A DNA stretch of 64,000 nucleotides, from the IMG/VR virus record IMGVR_UViG_3300042349_000541, positions 30,773-94,772 of that record; one strand, 5' to 3'. Origin of the DNA: a virus. Numbering within the stretch: position 1 is the stretch's first letter; each line of letters starts with the position of its first letter. Of this stretch, positions 41,960-50,514 are shown piece by piece. Below the pieces are notes generated by a model. That model searched no databases and was not told the DNA's origin. It was given only the letters and a program-made list of their open reading frames with translations. A program made the position numbers and the translations under genes.

Positions 41960-42389
41960 AAAAATCAAAGTAACAATTGATCGTAGTAAATGGAGAACTG
42001 GTGGTAACTACCCTAGTGCTACCGGAACTGGCCTCCTTACCAGACTTTTGAATGATGAAGGGTCTATGTGTTGTCTTGGGTTTTGTTGTAAAGCCGCTGG
42101 TTGTTCTGACAAAGATATAAGGTATATGACAACACCAGCAGATATTTATCGTCGTAATCCTGATTATTCATCGCTCGGATCAACTGTTTCTTTTTTACTT
42201 TTCGATACTTTTTGTTCTGAAAAAGATGGATACAGTTGGGTTAAAGATTCATCACTTGTATATTCTGCCGTACAAATAAACGATGGAACTCTACCTAGAG
42301 AATCTAAAGAACAAAGACTTCTAGAATTATTCAAAGATTCTAGTTTTGAAATAGAATTTACGGGCGAATATACGGACTTTCATTACTAA
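41952..42389 (+). CDS. Conserved phage protein of unknown function
   Basis: 145 aa from ATG 41952 (GGAG upstream). IDRSKWRTGG, then LLNDEGSMCCLGFCCKAAG is characteristic of a family widespread in phages, with adjacent Cys residues. Ends with many charged residues. No function known. Confidence 0.75.
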   Translation: MNEKIKVTIDRSKWRTGGNYPSATGTGLLTRLLNDEGSMCCLGFCCKAAGCSDKDIRYMTTPADIYRRNPDYSSLGSTVSFLLFDTFCSEKDGYSWVKDSSLVYSAVQINDGTLPRESKEQRLLELFKDSSFEIEFTGEYTDFHY

Positions 42390-42405
42390 AATAAGGACTG
42401 AATCA

Positions 42406-42633
42406 ATGAATTATGCAGTTAAATTTGCTTATGATGTTATTGACATGCAAAAAGAAATTACTTTCTTAAGAAATGAAGTCGAGGAACTTAAAAAATATAA
42501 AGAAATGTACGAAAAAGAACTCAATGCATCTCTTGAGCACGCAAGATATATGGCTGGCTCTCAATTGAAAATGCTTCTAACTCCGGGAGTTTTAGATAAT
42601 TTGCAGGAAGCCATTGTAAATGAAAGAAGTTAA
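42406..42633 (+). CDS. Small coiled-coil protein
   Basis: 75 aa, one long helix (EITFLRNEVEELKKYKEMY). Unknown. Confidence 0.7.
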   Translation: MNYAVKFAYDVIDMQKEITFLRNEVEELKKYKEMYEKELNASLEHARYMAGSQLKMLLTPGVLDNLQEAIVNERS

Positions 42634-42637
42634 TAAA

Positions 42638-42775
42638 ATGACACGTAAAGATCGCATTACTGGTTACATTGCTAGATGGATCGTAGTAAATATTGCTTCT
42701 CGTATTAACTCAATTGCAGTGATTTCATTATGTTTAGAAGTGGCTCGTTTATACAACAAAGAGAGTGAAAAATAA
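42638..42775 (+). CDS. Small protein, 45 residues
   Basis: MTRKDRITGYIARWIVVNIA...: amphipathic/hydrophobic helix, basic start. Stop overlaps the next start (TAATG). Confidence 0.5.
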   Translation: MTRKDRITGYIARWIVVNIASRINSIAVISLCLEVARLYNKESEK

Positions 42776-42981
42776 TGAAAATCATGACTGTATCTGACCT
42801 AATTAAGTTTCTCAATACTATTCCTCATGATACTAAAATTAGTGTTTTGAAGGAAATGGTCTTGCCTTGGAGGGTTGAAACTGTTTTTTCTCATGTTGAA
42901 AATGAAAGCAGCTTTAGCCTTGTTGACGGAATTGATTACTTTTCAGATAATAAAACAATATATTTTGGAAAAAGGGGTTAA
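42775..42981 (+). CDS. Small phage protein, paralogue of 38950 product
   Basis: 68 aa; MKIMTVSDLIKFLNTIPHDT. Paralogue of the 38950 product by its N-terminal half. Confidence 0.65.
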   Translation: MKIMTVSDLIKFLNTIPHDTKISVLKEMVLPWRVETVFSHVENESSFSLVDGIDYFSDNKTIYFGKRG

Positions 42982-42984
42982 AAA

Positions 42985-43407
42985 ATGTTTTATACTTTTA
43001 AGCAAAAACAATCCGGTGGAAATTTTTACGGCCCTTTGTATGTAATCATTGAGGCTGATAATGCCAATGAAGCAAATTATATCGCAGAAAACAATCCAGA
43101 TACAACTATTTACTTTCATGGTTGTAGCACTGGGGTTGACTGTAGATGCTGCGGTGATCGTTGGAGCGAAACTTACGAAGGATGCGGAACATCTTCTCCG
43201 GAAATTTACGGAAATACCGACATTGAATCTTGTACTGCCAGTGTTTTAGTTATTCGTCGAGGATATGTAAAACATAAAAATTCTTCTAATGAACAGCACG
43301 AAAAGATTATAAATGTACTGTCGGATTCTAGTATCGTATGGACTAAGTATGGTTCTGAGACAATTGAAGAACTTGCGGAAAAAATCCTGCGGGCCTTGAC
43401 AAATTAA
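42985..43407 (+). CDS. Cys-rich conserved phage protein
   Basis: 140 aa. GPLYVIIEADNANEANYIAE, then HGCSTGVDCRCCGDRWSE: a family I recall from several large phages, with five Cys in a short stretch that may bind zinc. The end of the gene contains the next promoter (TTGACA at 43396). Confidence 0.75.
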   Translation: MFYTFKQKQSGGNFYGPLYVIIEADNANEANYIAENNPDTTIYFHGCSTGVDCRCCGDRWSETYEGCGTSSPEIYGNTDIESCTASVLVIRRGYVKHKNSSNEQHEKIINVLSDSSIVWTKYGSETIEELAEKILRALTN

Positions 43408-43423
43408 TTTGTTGTGTTATAAT
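43396..43423 (+). promoter_or_regulatory. Promoter nested in gene end
   Basis: TTGACA-16 bp-TATAAT ahead of the gene at 43441. Confidence 0.8.
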
Positions 43424-43440
43424 AATACGAAAGGAATAAA

Positions 43441-43725
43441 ATGCTAGATATTACAATTGGTCCAACAAGACGCAAAAGATTTGTTTTATGCGGAAAAAAC
43501 GAATATAATCGTAGTTCTAATTATTTTTGCTTTGATTTTGACGTTACATATAATAGTCACGGCAATATTGAAGTTAAAATTGATAAAACATGTTCATCAT
43601 TTGTACCTTTTTTCCGCAGTAATACTTATGTATTCGACCGTAGCGGTGTTTGCATATCTCATCCCCCAAGCAAAAAATATCGTCTTCATAAAGTAAATGC
43701 AATGCTAGTTGATTCTCACACGTAA
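43441..43725 (+). CDS. Small basic protein, unknown
   Basis: 94 aa, Cys-containing, beta-rich (RRKRFVLCGKNEYNRSSNYF). AAGGA ribosome site. Confidence 0.65.
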   Translation: MLDITIGPTRRKRFVLCGKNEYNRSSNYFCFDFDVTYNSHGNIEVKIDKTCSSFVPFFRSNTYVFDRSGVCISHPPSKKYRLHKVNAMLVDSHT

Positions 43726-43745
43726 ATTAAAAGGGCATCGCGACG

Positions 43746-43934
43746 ATGTGGGGCAAGAACTTCCGCATGAATGGCGAGACGTTTGTTTTTACTCGCTGTC
43801 GCACCGATGGCGATGAATGGATGGGCGATGGGTCTCGACTCAAGATCGTCTCAGGCAAGGGCGATGATCTAGTATCTATTAAAGAGGCGGCAATTAATAA
43901 TACCTATGGTACTTTAGAAATTGTTAGGATTTAA
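43746..43934 (+). CDS. Small protein, unknown
   Basis: 62 aa, beta-rich. Local base composition at its start (43740-43860) is more GC-rich than around it. Confidence 0.55.
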   Translation: MWGKNFRMNGETFVFTRCRTDGDEWMGDGSRLKIVSGKGDDLVSIKEAAINNTYGTLEIVRI

Positions 43935-43937
43935 ATA

Positions 43938-44114
43938 ATGAAATACATATCAATATCGATACTAGATATATTTGAAGGTAATACAATAGATCAAGCTATA
44001 GAAGAACTAAAAAAGCTAAAAGAAAAACATCCTGATGATATTTTTTATGTTGAAATTGTAGATAATTCCTATGATTGGGAAAATGGCTACAAACTCTATT
44101 TGCCAGAAAAATAA
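43938..44114 (+). CDS. Small protein, 58 residues
   Basis: MKYISISILDIFEGNTIDQA..., beta then helix. Three bases after previous stop. Confidence 0.5.
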   Translation: MKYISISILDIFEGNTIDQAIEELKKLKEKHPDDIFYVEIVDNSYDWENGYKLYLPEK

Positions 44115-44122
44115 AAAGTCTC

Positions 44123-44150
44123 TTGACAAGCAAAATCCTTCGGGTATAAT
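44123..44150 (+). promoter_or_regulatory. Promoter giving a leaderless mRNA
   Basis: TTGACA-16 bp-TATAAT; the predicted start base is at the ATG of 44157. Confidence 0.75.
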
Positions 44151-44156
44151 AACACC

Positions 44157-44381
44157 ATGCAAGTAATAAATGAAGATGTAACAATTAATGTTCGATGTAA
44201 AGCGTTTAGCGGTGAGGGAGTTCAAGAACATTCTATTTTAATAGATACGCTCGGCAAAGTTTTGGTTTGGGACTCGCTTGCCGGGTATTATACTAGCTGT
44301 CATTCGCTTTCTCCAAAAATGAAAGCTAGAATACGTCGCAGGGCTGTAGATATTTATTTTTCCAACGTTACTTATTATTAG
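44157..44381 (+). CDS. Small basic protein, unknown
   Basis: 74 aa. Promoter spacing predicts a leaderless transcript starting at its ATG. Beta-rich with a basic helix (MKARIRRRAVDIYF). Confidence 0.65.
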   Translation: MQVINEDVTINVRCKAFSGEGVQEHSILIDTLGKVLVWDSLAGYYTSCHSLSPKMKARIRRRAVDIYFSNVTYY

Positions 44382-44392
44382 AAAGAAAAAAC

Positions 44393-44755
44393 ATGTTTAA
44401 ACTTCCAAGAACAAAACAAAGAGTATTCAACAAAGTTGTTAGACATTTGCTTAAACAGAATGAACGATCTATCATTGATCATTCTTGTCAATATCGCGGA
44501 CCTAACGGAGCGATGTGTGCTGCGGGATGTTTAATTTCTGACGAATATTACCGTAAGTCAATAGAGGGCCAAACATGGACTGTTCTTGTTAAAAATAAAG
44601 CTGTTCCTGCAAACCATGTCGATTTTATTCGTCATTTACAAAGAATCCATGATGGTGTAGATGTTGACCACTGGCCGGATAGACTTAAAGAACTCGGTCT
44701 AAAATACAATCTAGATGTATCATGCGTTGAAAAACACAGAAGGGATAAATCTTGA
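44393..44755 (+). CDS. CAAGCLIPD-family phage protein (copy 2)
   Basis: 120 aa. YRGPNGAMCAAGCLISD and IEGQTWTVLV match the family of 39903, but the N-terminus (FKLPRTKQRVFNKVVRHLL) is more basic. Overlaps the next gene by 4 bases. Confidence 0.75.
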   Translation: MFKLPRTKQRVFNKVVRHLLKQNERSIIDHSCQYRGPNGAMCAAGCLISDEYYRKSIEGQTWTVLVKNKAVPANHVDFIRHLQRIHDGVDVDHWPDRLKELGLKYNLDVSCVEKHRRDKS

Positions 44756-44937
44756 TTTTACTTAAATATACTTTGTCTAAGATTTCTCTTTATGCTGCTT
44801 TAGTTATATTCGTATATTCATCAGTATATTTTTATAGGCAGCAAGCAAGAGAATTTTACCAAGACAGATTTTTTGCGTGTTCCACTGTATGTAGCATTGC
44901 ACTAATTTGTTTTTCAGCAGAAATAAATCCCGAATAA
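44752..44937 (+). CDS. Small membrane protein
   Basis: 61 aa, start TTG 44752 overlapping the previous stop. Two hydrophobic spans (ISLYAALVIFVYSSVYF and a Cys-containing second). Confidence 0.5.
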   Translation: MILLKYTLSKISLYAALVIFVYSSVYFYRQQAREFYQDRFFACSTVCSIALICFSAEINPE

Positions 44938-44986
44938 CTCTTTACATTCTGATAAAGTCATCTAGAATAATCACGAAAGAAAAAAC

Positions 44987-45232
44987 ATGCAAGAAGAATT
45001 TTACAAAAAAAAGCTTGAAACTTTTCCTGTTTATTTAGCACAATATATATCAAAAAAGCTTGATATTGTTCATTCGGATATTATTAACGAAGAATCTGAA
45101 TTTTCCAAAGAATTTTACCGAGGTTATGTTACGGCTTGCGATAATATTTTATCGGCCTCGACAAATTATTTTACCGAAGCTGGAAATAAATTTGTTGACG
45201 AAATAGAAAAATCAGGTATAATAAATCATTAA
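44987..45232 (+). CDS. Small acidic protein, unknown
   Basis: 81 aa, helical. GAAAGA ribosome site. Its end holds a promoter-like TTGACG-16 bp-TATAAT. Confidence 0.65.
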   Translation: MQEEFYKKKLETFPVYLAQYISKKLDIVHSDIINEESEFSKEFYRGYVTACDNILSASTNYFTEAGNKFVDEIEKSGIINH

Positions 45233-45251
45233 GAGGATCAAATCAAATCTC

Positions 45252-45707
45252 ATGGCTGCTTATACTTTCATCAAATCTCGCAAAGTCATGAAAGTTGAAA
45301 TTATAAATCAGCTTTTAAATGATTTGAATAATAAATTTTTCAAAAATTGTTTATCATTTGAATTCGATGACAAAAAAATTTTTTGGCTTATTAGGATTGG
45401 CAAATATGACACCCGCACTTTTTGCCTTAATACAAGCAGAACATTAGAATTTCGTCATGGAGGTGGATATGATTTTACTTGGTGGGTTAGCGCAGTTATA
45501 TTAATATCTTTGACTGATCGTTTCGACGGAAGGATAGAGGACTGTTCGGGTAATTGGGAACTTAAAATTGACGATATCGATACTTATCCAAAATATTTCA
45601 AGTATTGTTACGGAAATTCAAGGTATATAAAGAATTTGATTGAAATTAAAATAGAAGAAATGGAGATTAATGAATTACCTAAGGAATTCATCGATATCGC
45701 GAAATGA
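45252..45707 (+). CDS. Protein of unknown function
   Basis: 151 aa, alternating beta strands and an acidic helix (EIKIEEMEINELPKEF). Overlaps the next gene by 4 bases. Confidence 0.65.
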   Translation: MAAYTFIKSRKVMKVEIINQLLNDLNNKFFKNCLSFEFDDKKIFWLIRIGKYDTRTFCLNTSRTLEFRHGGGYDFTWWVSAVILISLTDRFDGRIEDCSGNWELKIDDIDTYPKYFKYCYGNSRYIKNLIEIKIEEMEINELPKEFIDIAK

Positions 45708-45949
45708 AAAGTGGTATCTACGGAAAACCTGTTGGGAATTGTTTGTTGATGGCTAGGATTGATAATGAAAGATGGATTATTCGCGGGTTTTTCAAGGGGC
45801 AAGATGAAAAGCTTTATGTTTGGGCAATCCGAAGTTTTGAATGTATTGAAACCTTGAAGTTGGCAGAACAAGAATGCTTCCATATAAGTTATACTTCGTC
45901 TAGTTTTGAGTTTTTATCTAATAAAGAATTATTGGAGAATTTAATATGA
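45704..45949 (+). CDS. Small protein, unknown
   Basis: 81 aa, aromatic (RWIIRGFFKGQDEKLYVW). Coupled at both ends by ATGA overlaps. Confidence 0.65.
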   Translation: MKSGIYGKPVGNCLLMARIDNERWIIRGFFKGQDEKLYVWAIRSFECIETLKLAEQECFHISYTSSSFEFLSNKELLENLI

Positions 45950-46191
45950 AAACTTTGATTATTTACAATGATATTGAAAATCCACTTCGTTATATTATTA
46001 TTGAAGGTGATTACTCTAGATGGAACGATGTAACTGTAAATGCAGTTCAAGGAACAGGATTTGAAAGAGAATTTTGTGACTGGATGTGGCATGAATCCGG
46101 AGTAGAAAAACACGATTCATGGTCTACTGACGTTTCAGTTATTGAATCCAAGCAATGGGACAAAGTAGCTGTTTGCACTTTTTTACCTTAA
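45946..46191 (+). CDS. Small acidic protein, unknown
   Basis: 81 aa. FEREFCDWMWHESGVEKHDS is distinctive. GGAG ribosome site within the preceding gene. Confidence 0.65.
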   Translation: MKTLIIYNDIENPLRYIIIEGDYSRWNDVTVNAVQGTGFEREFCDWMWHESGVEKHDSWSTDVSVIESKQWDKVAVCTFLP

Positions 46192-46201
46192 AGTAAAATT
46201 T

Positions 46202-46438
46202 ATGATTCTATACCAAGACGAATTCCTTTTTCTAAAACAGGAAGATACTTTTAGATTTAGCGTCATCTGCAAAAAACCGTATGGAAAGATAAAAATTTAC
46301 GAAATGTCTAGTGAAAATGCTTTACAAACGTTTCACGAAGAGTATAATGATCTTTTAGAATATATGTTAAACGATTTGTGCAATCAAGAAAAAAATATTT
46401 TTAGCATAGGAGAAAAATATGCAGATTTCAATGGATAA
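46202..46438 (+). CDS. Small acidic protein, unknown
   Basis: 78 aa, acidic helical end. Overlaps next gene by 20 bases. The upstream ribosome site is poor. Confidence 0.6.
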   Translation: MILYQDEFLFLKQEDTFRFSVICKKPYGKIKIYEMSSENALQTFHEEYNDLLEYMLNDLCNQEKNIFSIGEKYADFNG

Positions 46439-46769
46439 AAATTATCAAACTCGGGATGGACAAAAGGTAAAAATTTATTCTTTAGAAGGAAATTTTGATA
46501 ATAAAATTCATGGTGCATTTCTTAGTCATGGTAAATGGCGTGCATTGCAATGGCATAAAGATGGTAAATTTTACATAGATCTTACTGACGGTCTTGATCT
46601 AGCCGAAACTAAAGAAAGAAAAAAGATCGAAGGGTGGGTGAATGTAGACCAAGACGGATCTGCGAGTGGTATTTATCGAAGCCATACTGTTGCTTCCTTG
46701 CATTCTCACTTAAATAGATTCGCCTGTGTTAAAGTAACAATTGATTGTGAAAAAGGAGAAGGATTATAG
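46419..46769 (+). CDS. Protein of unknown function
   Basis: 116 aa; ATG 46419 with AGGAG. Beta-rich, with HGKWRALQWHKDGKFYIDL and TKERKKIEGWVNVD. I recall comparable small phage proteins without known role. Confidence 0.65.
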   Translation: MQISMDKNYQTRDGQKVKIYSLEGNFDNKIHGAFLSHGKWRALQWHKDGKFYIDLTDGLDLAETKERKKIEGWVNVDQDGSASGIYRSHTVASLHSHLNRFACVKVTIDCEKGEGL

Positions 46770-47905
46770 AAAGGAAAAATTTAATCTATGGTAGCACAGC
46801 ATTTAAACACTGGTTGCCAGAACTAAAAAGAACTCCGAAAGATTTAGATTTCATCGGGCCGGGCGAAAACTCTAAAGGCATAGAATATTTTATGCATACG
46901 GGCCTACAATATGTTCTAGATAATAACATTGATGATACATACGTAGACCTAAATTTTTTATATACTATCAAATGTAGTCACCTGCATTATGATATTAATT
47001 GGGATAAACATTGTATAGACGTAATGTTTATGCAATCCCACGGAGCTACAATAGATAATACGTTGTACAGCCTGCTGATGAAGGATTGGGAAGTTATTCA
47101 CGGCCCGAAGAAACTAAATCTCAATCAAGACCCCAAGGACTTCTTCACTCCGCACGTTGACCGAAAGATCGATCATGATGAATTGCACAGTCTAATCGCG
47201 TTCTACGACGAGCCGATGTTCAAAAAAATCTTGATGGACGGAAAAAAAGTCTTGACAGATAAGCATAAGTGGGATAGAATATCGGACGAAGACAAAATGA
47301 TTTGCATTCTTGAGGAAGTATACGTTACTGCTTTCGAGAGATGGCCGAGTTATCCGGAGATGCTTGTGGAGAAAATAATCATGCAAACAGTACAAAATCA
47401 TCCAAGAACCTCAAATTTTGTTCAAAGAGGTAAAGTGATGACGTTTAGAGAATTGCCTCAAACCGCACAAGATGCGTTGATTCACTATATGTCAGTTGAC
47501 GGTGCTGCGTGGGCAGTCAGTGATGGATGGGAAGATTGGAAATGGGGAGAAGGTCAACCTTTTACGCTTGAAGTTCGTGCAGAAGTATTATCAGACATTG
47601 AAAAATTCAGGGATAGATTCATTGAAGAATACGGAAACACCAAATTCGGCTATGTTATTGTTCCTTATGAGGAACTAATCGAAGCTGTGAATGGCGATGA
47701 TGTGTTCAATGGAGAAAGTAGAAAATATGAGCCTTGGACTTGTATGCAGGAGGGTGCTTGCACAAAAATCAAGGGAGAATACGATGTTCCAACTTGGCCT
47801 GTAATTCTGTCGGGGTTTCATGATGAAACTTTGCAAGACGGTTGGAATCGACTTGCAAATTATTGTAAACAGAAATTGCCTGTCCCTGTTGTTTGGTACG
47901 AATGA
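46763..47905 (+). CDS. Nucleotidyltransferase-like protein, unusual start
   Basis: 380 aa if the frame is read from ATT 46763. Residues after the start contain YGSTAFKHWLPEL then TPKDLDFIG, fitting the polymerase-beta-type hG[GS]...DhD nucleotidyltransferase pattern. No ATG precedes this motif in frame: an ATG at 46788 is out of frame, and TTG at 46814 would delete it. Candidates are ATT 46763 (behind AGGAG) or ATC 46784. The second half (from about MTFRELPQTA, 47437) looks like a separate fused domain. Substrate unknown; relatives act on nucleic acids or small molecules. Confidence 0.6.
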   Translation: MIERKNLIYGSTAFKHWLPELKRTPKDLDFIGPGENSKGIEYFMHTGLQYVLDNNIDDTYVDLNFLYTIKCSHLHYDINWDKHCIDVMFMQSHGATIDNTLYSLLMKDWEVIHGPKKLNLNQDPKDFFTPHVDRKIDHDELHSLIAFYDEPMFKKILMDGKKVLTDKHKWDRISDEDKMICILEEVYVTAFERWPSYPEMLVEKIIMQTVQNHPRTSNFVQRGKVMTFRELPQTAQDALIHYMSVDGAAWAVSDGWEDWKWGEGQPFTLEVRAEVLSDIEKFRDRFIEEYGNTKFGYVIVPYEELIEAVNGDDVFNGESRKYEPWTCMQEGACTKIKGEYDVPTWPVILSGFHDETLQDGWNRLANYCKQKLPVPVVWYE

Positions 47906-48093
47906 ACAACAGTACCCCTTTGGTGCATATGCTAAAATCCAAGGGAATTAAATTATATTGTGTTTCACTTAGTAAGAATGAATATTTTAAATATGCTATT
48001 ACGCATATGAAAGAATTATTTAATCATTCTAGTAATAGTTATTTCGTTAATAAAATAAGGAGAATAAAAAATGATTACAATGCAAGAAATTGA
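47902..48093 (+). CDS. Small basic protein, unknown
   Basis: 63 aa from ATG 47902, overlapping the previous stop (ATGA). Basic C-terminus overlaps the next gene by 23 bases. Confidence 0.5.
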   Translation: MNNSTPLVHMLKSKGIKLYCVSLSKNEYFKYAITHMKELFNHSSNSYFVNKIRRIKNDYNARN

Positions 48094-48379
48094 AGGTCTT
48101 ATTGAAGGTGATATCAATGAATTTCTTGGCGAAGTTGATTATGATGATAATTCATTTGAAAACTTTAATTTCGAAGTCGTTGAACAGTTTGGCGGCGAAG
48201 GAAAGGGCGATCATTGTTACTACGTAATTAAGTTTACTAGAAAATCAGATTCGGAAGATTTTGTTTATGTACAATTTAACGGGTATTATGATTCCTATAA
48301 TGGATCAGATTATTCCTACGGTAATAGTTATATTGTAGAACCATACGAAAAAACTATCAGAGCTTGGAGGCAGGTATGA
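48071..48379 (+). CDS. Conserved phage protein of unknown function
   Basis: 102 aa, very acidic. FGGEGKGDHCYYVIKFT plus a C-terminal YDSYNGSDYS match a family of short phage proteins I recognise. AGGAG ribosome site. Confidence 0.75.
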   Translation: MITMQEIEGLIEGDINEFLGEVDYDDNSFENFNFEVVEQFGGEGKGDHCYYVIKFTRKSDSEDFVYVQFNGYYDSYNGSDYSYGNSYIVEPYEKTIRAWRQV

Positions 48380-48735
48380 TTCAAATCCCACAAGACCCGC
48401 AGGTTGTATTTGATATCGTTGTAGAACATGCTTTAAGGCAAAATTGCCGTTCTGCCGATCCTGATAATCCTAACGACTGTATGTATCGTGGGCCTAATGG
48501 CACAAAATGTTTTGCTGGAGCATTAATTCCTGATGATAAATATTTACCTAGTTTTGAAGGAAGAAGCTGGATAACATTGATTGCGAGGGGTTCTGTTGAA
48601 AGTCATAACAGAGAACTTATTAATGCGCTTCAGGAAATTCATGACTCCTACATTACTGAAAGATGGCCAGAAAAACTTCGAGAACTTGGCAAAGAAAAAG
48701 GTTTAAATGTTGACAAACTGACTCCCACAGAGTAA
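48376..48735 (+). CDS. CAAGCLIPD-family phage protein (copy 3)
   Basis: 119 aa from ATG 48376 (GAGG). MIQIPQDPQVVFDIVVEHAL; YRGPNGTKCFAGALIPD has the second Cys replaced by Ala. Paralogue of 39903. Its stop TAA lies in the -10 of the next promoter. Confidence 0.75.
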   Translation: MIQIPQDPQVVFDIVVEHALRQNCRSADPDNPNDCMYRGPNGTKCFAGALIPDDKYLPSFEGRSWITLIARGSVESHNRELINALQEIHDSYITERWPEKLRELGKEKGLNVDKLTPTE

Positions 48736-48738
48736 AAT
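48710..48738 (+). promoter_or_regulatory. Promoter giving a leaderless mRNA
   Basis: TTGACA-17 bp-TAAAAT; expected start base at ATG 48745. Confidence 0.7.
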
Positions 48739-48744
48739 AATGCC

Positions 48745-49128
48745 ATGAAAGCAAAATATTATATCTACTGGAATATCCATTTGAAGTGTTTTTCGGTAAG
48801 ATATCGAGGAAAAGTCATCGGGCATCATACTGCAATACTTGCAAAGAATGCTACTTTTAGCGTTTCGAAAAAAGGCCGCGAACGTGTGCTGCGTGAACAA
48901 TCTAAAAACGTACATGCTTTTGTTGTTGCAGAAGAAATCTTTACGGGATTTGATGCTTTTTCTTCCTATGAAGAACAAGTAGATCCTGTAGAGGCAAAAT
49001 ATAATCCATATAAGTATTCTACGTTTGTTGATTCTAATGGTAATGAAATCACTAAGGCTGGAGCCGTATATATGGCGGAAGACTTGGGAAAACCACAACT
49101 TTTAGTTTTTGGAGCACAAGAAAGATAA
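48745..49128 (+). CDS. Conserved phage protein of unknown function
   Basis: 127 aa. YYIYWNIHLKCFSVRYRGKV, then KKGRERVLREQSKNVHAFVV is diagnostic of a family common in large phages. Leaderless promoter arrangement. Function unknown. Confidence 0.8.
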   Translation: MKAKYYIYWNIHLKCFSVRYRGKVIGHHTAILAKNATFSVSKKGRERVLREQSKNVHAFVVAEEIFTGFDAFSSYEEQVDPVEAKYNPYKYSTFVDSNGNEITKAGAVYMAEDLGKPQLLVFGAQER

Positions 49129-49131
49129 AAA

Positions 49132-49350
49132 ATGGATGAAAGAACAAAACTATGCGTTCAATTAGCGAGCGAATGCGCAGAAATTTTAGATGATAAACTA
49201 AAAGAAATTGGACAGATATTAGAACCTCACATGGAAACAAGTCACTTTTTCTCTGTTTTGGATAATATTATGAAATTTCTGGTTTTAAGCTCTCAAATGA
49301 AAAAGTCTATAAATGAAAAAATCCAAATGATGAAAGGTGAAAATGAATAA
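49132..49350 (+). CDS. Small helical protein, unknown
   Basis: 72 aa, helical, Met-rich C-terminus. Overlaps the next gene by 8 bases. Confidence 0.65.
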   Translation: MDERTKLCVQLASECAEILDDKLKEIGQILEPHMETSHFFSVLDNIMKFLVLSSQMKKSINEKIQMMKGENE

Positions 49351-49552
49351 ACTACATCAAAAAGATGATTTTGAATTTATGTTTTCTTTATTTTTTATTA
49401 CATTAATGCTTACTAACGTTGTATCTGTATACTCTGCAAAATATATGGGCGAAAAAGATATAAAAAAACAAGCAATAGAAAACAATGCAGCAGAATACGT
49501 AGTTGATAAAGACGGTAAAGTAACTTTTAAATGGAAGGGACAAAATGAATAA
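49343..49552 (+). CDS. Small conserved phage membrane protein
   Basis: 69 aa from ATG 49343 (AAAGG). One hydrophobic span (FMFSLFFITLMLTNVVSVY) and AAEYVVDKDGKVTFKWKG, a C-terminal signature seen in short phage membrane proteins. Overlaps the next gene by 8 bases. Confidence 0.75.
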   Translation: MNKLHQKDDFEFMFSLFFITLMLTNVVSVYSAKYMGEKDIKKQAIENNAAEYVVDKDGKVTFKWKGQNE

Positions 49553-49799
49553 ACTTGAAACTGAACTATCTTGTGAAGTCGATGATATGATTCGCTGTAT
49601 CGCGAGAGATACAGGTAAAGACTATGCCGTAGTTGAACTTGCTATGTTCAAAGAATATCTATACCCAGAAAGCAACAAAACTTTTGTAACAACTAAATTC
49701 GGAAGAGATAAAGCAAAAAATAGCTGGCTTTATGCCAGTATCTATCGTATATTAGATGAAAACGGGATCGAGTCAATTAATATCACTAATGCTATTTAA
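49545..49799 (+). CDS. Small protein, unknown
   Basis: 84 aa, helical. AAGGGA ribosome site inside the previous gene. Confidence 0.65.
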   Translation: MNKLETELSCEVDDMIRCIARDTGKDYAVVELAMFKEYLYPESNKTFVTTKFGRDKAKNSWLYASIYRILDENGIESINITNAI

Positions 49800-49808
49800 G
49801 GTAAAAAA

Positions 49809-50150
49809 ATGAAGATCACTCCAACAGAAAATTTTTCAGAAGAATTTTGGGCTTATAATCTTCCGCTTCAAATTTATGAAGCTGAATCTGACGACGAACT
49901 AGAAGATGAAGAATCAAAATTATATGGCATACTAAACTATATGCCACGCAATGATACAGTTTGCTATATTGAAGAAGTAATGACAAAAGAAGAAATGCAA
50001 AATCTTTGTAAAAATTCTGCCGAAATACTTAGAAATCTAGCTGGCTTATTTGATGCTTTTGCGGAAGGTAAAATAGGACACATATATTATCCTGATAGGC
50101 CCGTCTCTGAGGCAATCGAAGAATTTAGCAAAACGGCAGACTGCAAATAA
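49809..50150 (+). CDS. Acidic protein, unknown
   Basis: 113 aa, very acidic (ESDDELEDEESKLYG). Weak AAGG site. Confidence 0.65.
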   Translation: MKITPTENFSEEFWAYNLPLQIYEAESDDELEDEESKLYGILNYMPRNDTVCYIEEVMTKEEMQNLCKNSAEILRNLAGLFDAFAEGKIGHIYYPDRPVSEAIEEFSKTADCK

Positions 50151-50233
50151 CCAGTAACGGTATAATATTAAGACAGGCGAGTGGTCTTGGATGGAGAAAT
50201 TTTCTCAAAAGTAACTTCCGAAATTGAAAAATT

Positions 50234-50261
50234 TTCTATTGACACTGAGGAATATCCTGTT
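50234..50261 (+). promoter_or_regulatory. Promoter
   Basis: TTGACA-16 bp-TAAAAT before the gene at 50310. The 50151-50233 stretch before it holds only a seven-codon frame (ATGGAGAAATTT) and a GGTATAAT. Confidence 0.7.
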
Positions 50262-50309
50262 AAAATGTACATGTTGAAACTATTTAGGTAATAAAAAGGA
50301 TATTAGAAA

Positions 50310-50513
50310 ATGTCAAAAAAACACTTTATAACATTGAGTAATGCCGTAATTCTTTTTTTTGAAGAAGAACCTGAGTCTCAAAGTTTAAGTTTCGGTGTTT
50401 GGGATAATCATAATGATCGACCTGATTGTTATATAGGCGAGCTTAAAAATTGGAGCGTTGAAATATGCGGAAGCGTAGATCTTTTACTTGATGAGTTAAT
50501 AAAGGAAAACTAA
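50310..50513 (+). CDS. Small acidic protein, unknown
   Basis: 67 aa. AAGGA ribosome site. One base before the next gene. Confidence 0.65.
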   Translation: MSKKHFITLSNAVILFFEEEPESQSLSFGVWDNHNDRPDCYIGELKNWSVEICGSVDLLLDELIKEN

Positions 50514-50514
50514 C

